Below are positions 4,515 to 5,210 of a stretch of DNA of 5,210 nucleotides, in pieces. Position 1 is the first letter of the stretch; every line of letters starts with the position of its first letter. The stretch lies in assembly GCA_027056825.1 (NCBI GenBank), contig JALUJS010000111.1, positions 1 through 5,210 of the forward strand, in the 5' to 3' direction. The notes under the pieces were generated by a model. It ran no database searches and had not been told where the DNA came from. It saw only the letters and a list, made by a program, of their open reading frames with translations. Origin of the DNA: Candidatus Krumholzibacteriia bacterium (GTDB lineage: Bacteria; Krumholzibacteriota; Krumholzibacteriia; LZORAL124-64-63). Position numbers and translations under genes: made by a program.

Positions 4515-5210
4515 TACAGGAGACGGGTGAGGAGGCAGGTGATGTCCACCACCGCCCACAGCCCCAACCCCCTGTACATCGCCCGCTCCCATTGCGCCGA
4601 GGACATCCGTCCCCTGCGCCCGAACAGCAGCAGGCCGTGGCCCAGCCACAGGACCAGGGCCGCAGCCAGGAGCAGGTGGGCGGAGCGCCAAGCGCCCGGC
4701 GCGCCGAAACCGGCCAGCAGGGCGATGGCCGCCGCCGCGCCCAGGACCAGCGACAGGATCAGCGACCGGCCGATTCCCAGGGCCGTGGCCAGGGTGCGGT
4801 CTCCCCGGTCCAGGTCCTCGTCCCGCTGGTAGATCTGGGTCAGGGGATAGAACGATCCGAACAGCAACCCGAATCCCACCGCGATCAGGACCGGTGAGAT
4901 GCTGACGGCGCTTCCGGGTCCGATGACCCCGGTGGCCCCGGTGGCTGCGGCGGCGGCGGTGGCCGCGGTGGCCGCGGCCGCCCGGCCAGCCAGCAGGCCG
5001 GCGGCGGTGGTTCCGAAGCCGTAACCGGCCATGTTGACCAGCAGGTCCAGGCCCGGCCGGCTCTTCCAGCGCGCCCGGGGGTGGGAGTACAGCCAGGACA
5101 GCGCCACGCAGAGACCCGTCAGCAGGCCAAACCCGGGAGAGACCAGTAAAGCGCCCAGCACCGCGCCGGTAAGCATCCAGGCCAGGGCGAAGGACGCCAG
5201 GCCCGGGGGC
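4514..5210 (-). CDS. UbiA-family membrane prenyltransferase (N-terminus beyond window)
   Basis: The family joins a polyprenyl chain to an aromatic or other acceptor in the cytoplasmic membrane, in making quinones, haem O, chlorophyll or archaeal-type lipids. About 231 residues are visible and the frame is open to the window edge. The ATG at 5176 lies inside a hydrophobic helix (preceding residues FALAW) and is probably internal. Numbered from that Met, the part seen has about six hydrophobic segments. It also has the loop YSHPRARWKSRPGLD (30-44) and the second Asp-rich motif YPLTQIYQRDEDLDRGDRTLA, with D119 and D123 placed to bind magnesium-diphosphate. The first Asp-rich motif should lie outside the window. 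Residues 64-88 are an Ala/Gly/Thr low-complexity stretch on GGC/GCC-rich DNA, an unusual insertion between helices. The YPLTQIYQ form recalls uncharacterised UbiA relatives in the Bacteroidetes more than MenA or UbiA proper, so the acceptor is unknown. The TAG stop abuts the inverted-repeat element. Confidence 0.82.
   Translation of the reverse strand, partial: PPGLASFALAWMLTGAVLGALLVSPGFGLLTGLCVALSWLYSHPRARWKSRPGLDLLVNMAGYGFGTTAAGLLAGRAAAATAATAAAAATGATGVIGPGSAVSISPVLIAVGFGLLFGSFYPLTQIYQRDEDLDRGDRTLATALGIGRSLILSLVLGAAAAIALLAGFGAPGAWRSAHLLLAAALVLWLGHGLLLFGRRGRMSSAQWERAMYRGLGLWAVVDITCLLTRLL

Noticed and set aside
4461..4832. A + strand frame beginning MRRWVVRFLKEHNFEG across the right inverted repeat, possibly a transposase start.
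   Set aside because: It has only a weak ribosome site and mostly runs antisense to the conserved UbiA-family motifs, giving an Arg/Ser-rich product. At most its first codons are a relic within the element.

Overview
The window is high-GC bacterial DNA. It carries four main genes in the order ahcY (+), an outer-membrane protein (-), add (+) and a ubiA-family gene (-, cut by the window end), plus a possible tail of a fifth gene at the left edge. The second gene has a signal peptide, a beta-barrel and a C-terminal Phe, which points to a Gram-negative (diderm) organism. The SAH hydrolase is the short form common in Archaea and deep-branching bacteria. Together with the GC content, this suggests a lineage such as a deltaproteobacterium in the broad sense or an uncultured FCB-type phylum. 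The sequence alone does not fix the taxon.

Layout. Bases 1-95 are probably the end of an upstream + strand gene, whose stop lies inside a hairpin (82-122). ahcY follows with a good Shine-Dalgarno. ahcY and the outer-membrane gene converge on a strong GC hairpin (1479-1505). The outer-membrane gene and add diverge from a 434-bp region (2594-3027). That region holds a promoter for each direction, a four-tract G-rich segment between them, and a structured leader or small RNA ahead of add. add and the ubiA-family gene converge on a 406-bp gap (4108-4513), which is filled completely by two adjacent terminal-inverted-repeat elements that abut the two stop codons.

Function. SAH hydrolase splits S-adenosylhomocysteine into homocysteine and adenosine. 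An adenosine deaminase would remove the adenosine and pull that reversible reaction forward, so the two + strand genes make metabolic sense together. They are not one operon, because an opposing gene lies between them. An alternative is that the deaminase works on an adenosine-like intermediate such as aminodeoxyfutalosine, with the UbiA-family protein as a quinone prenyltransferase; nothing visible proves this.

The most unusual parts are non-coding: (i) the two palindromic elements between add and ubiA, one with a 4-bp CTAG duplication that includes the add stop codon; (ii) a minimal hairpin upstream of ahcY that shares sequence blocks with the larger of those elements; and (iii) the leader of add, with a promoter, a 5' hairpin and a 10-bp stem closing a three-way junction, which I could not match to a known RNA class.
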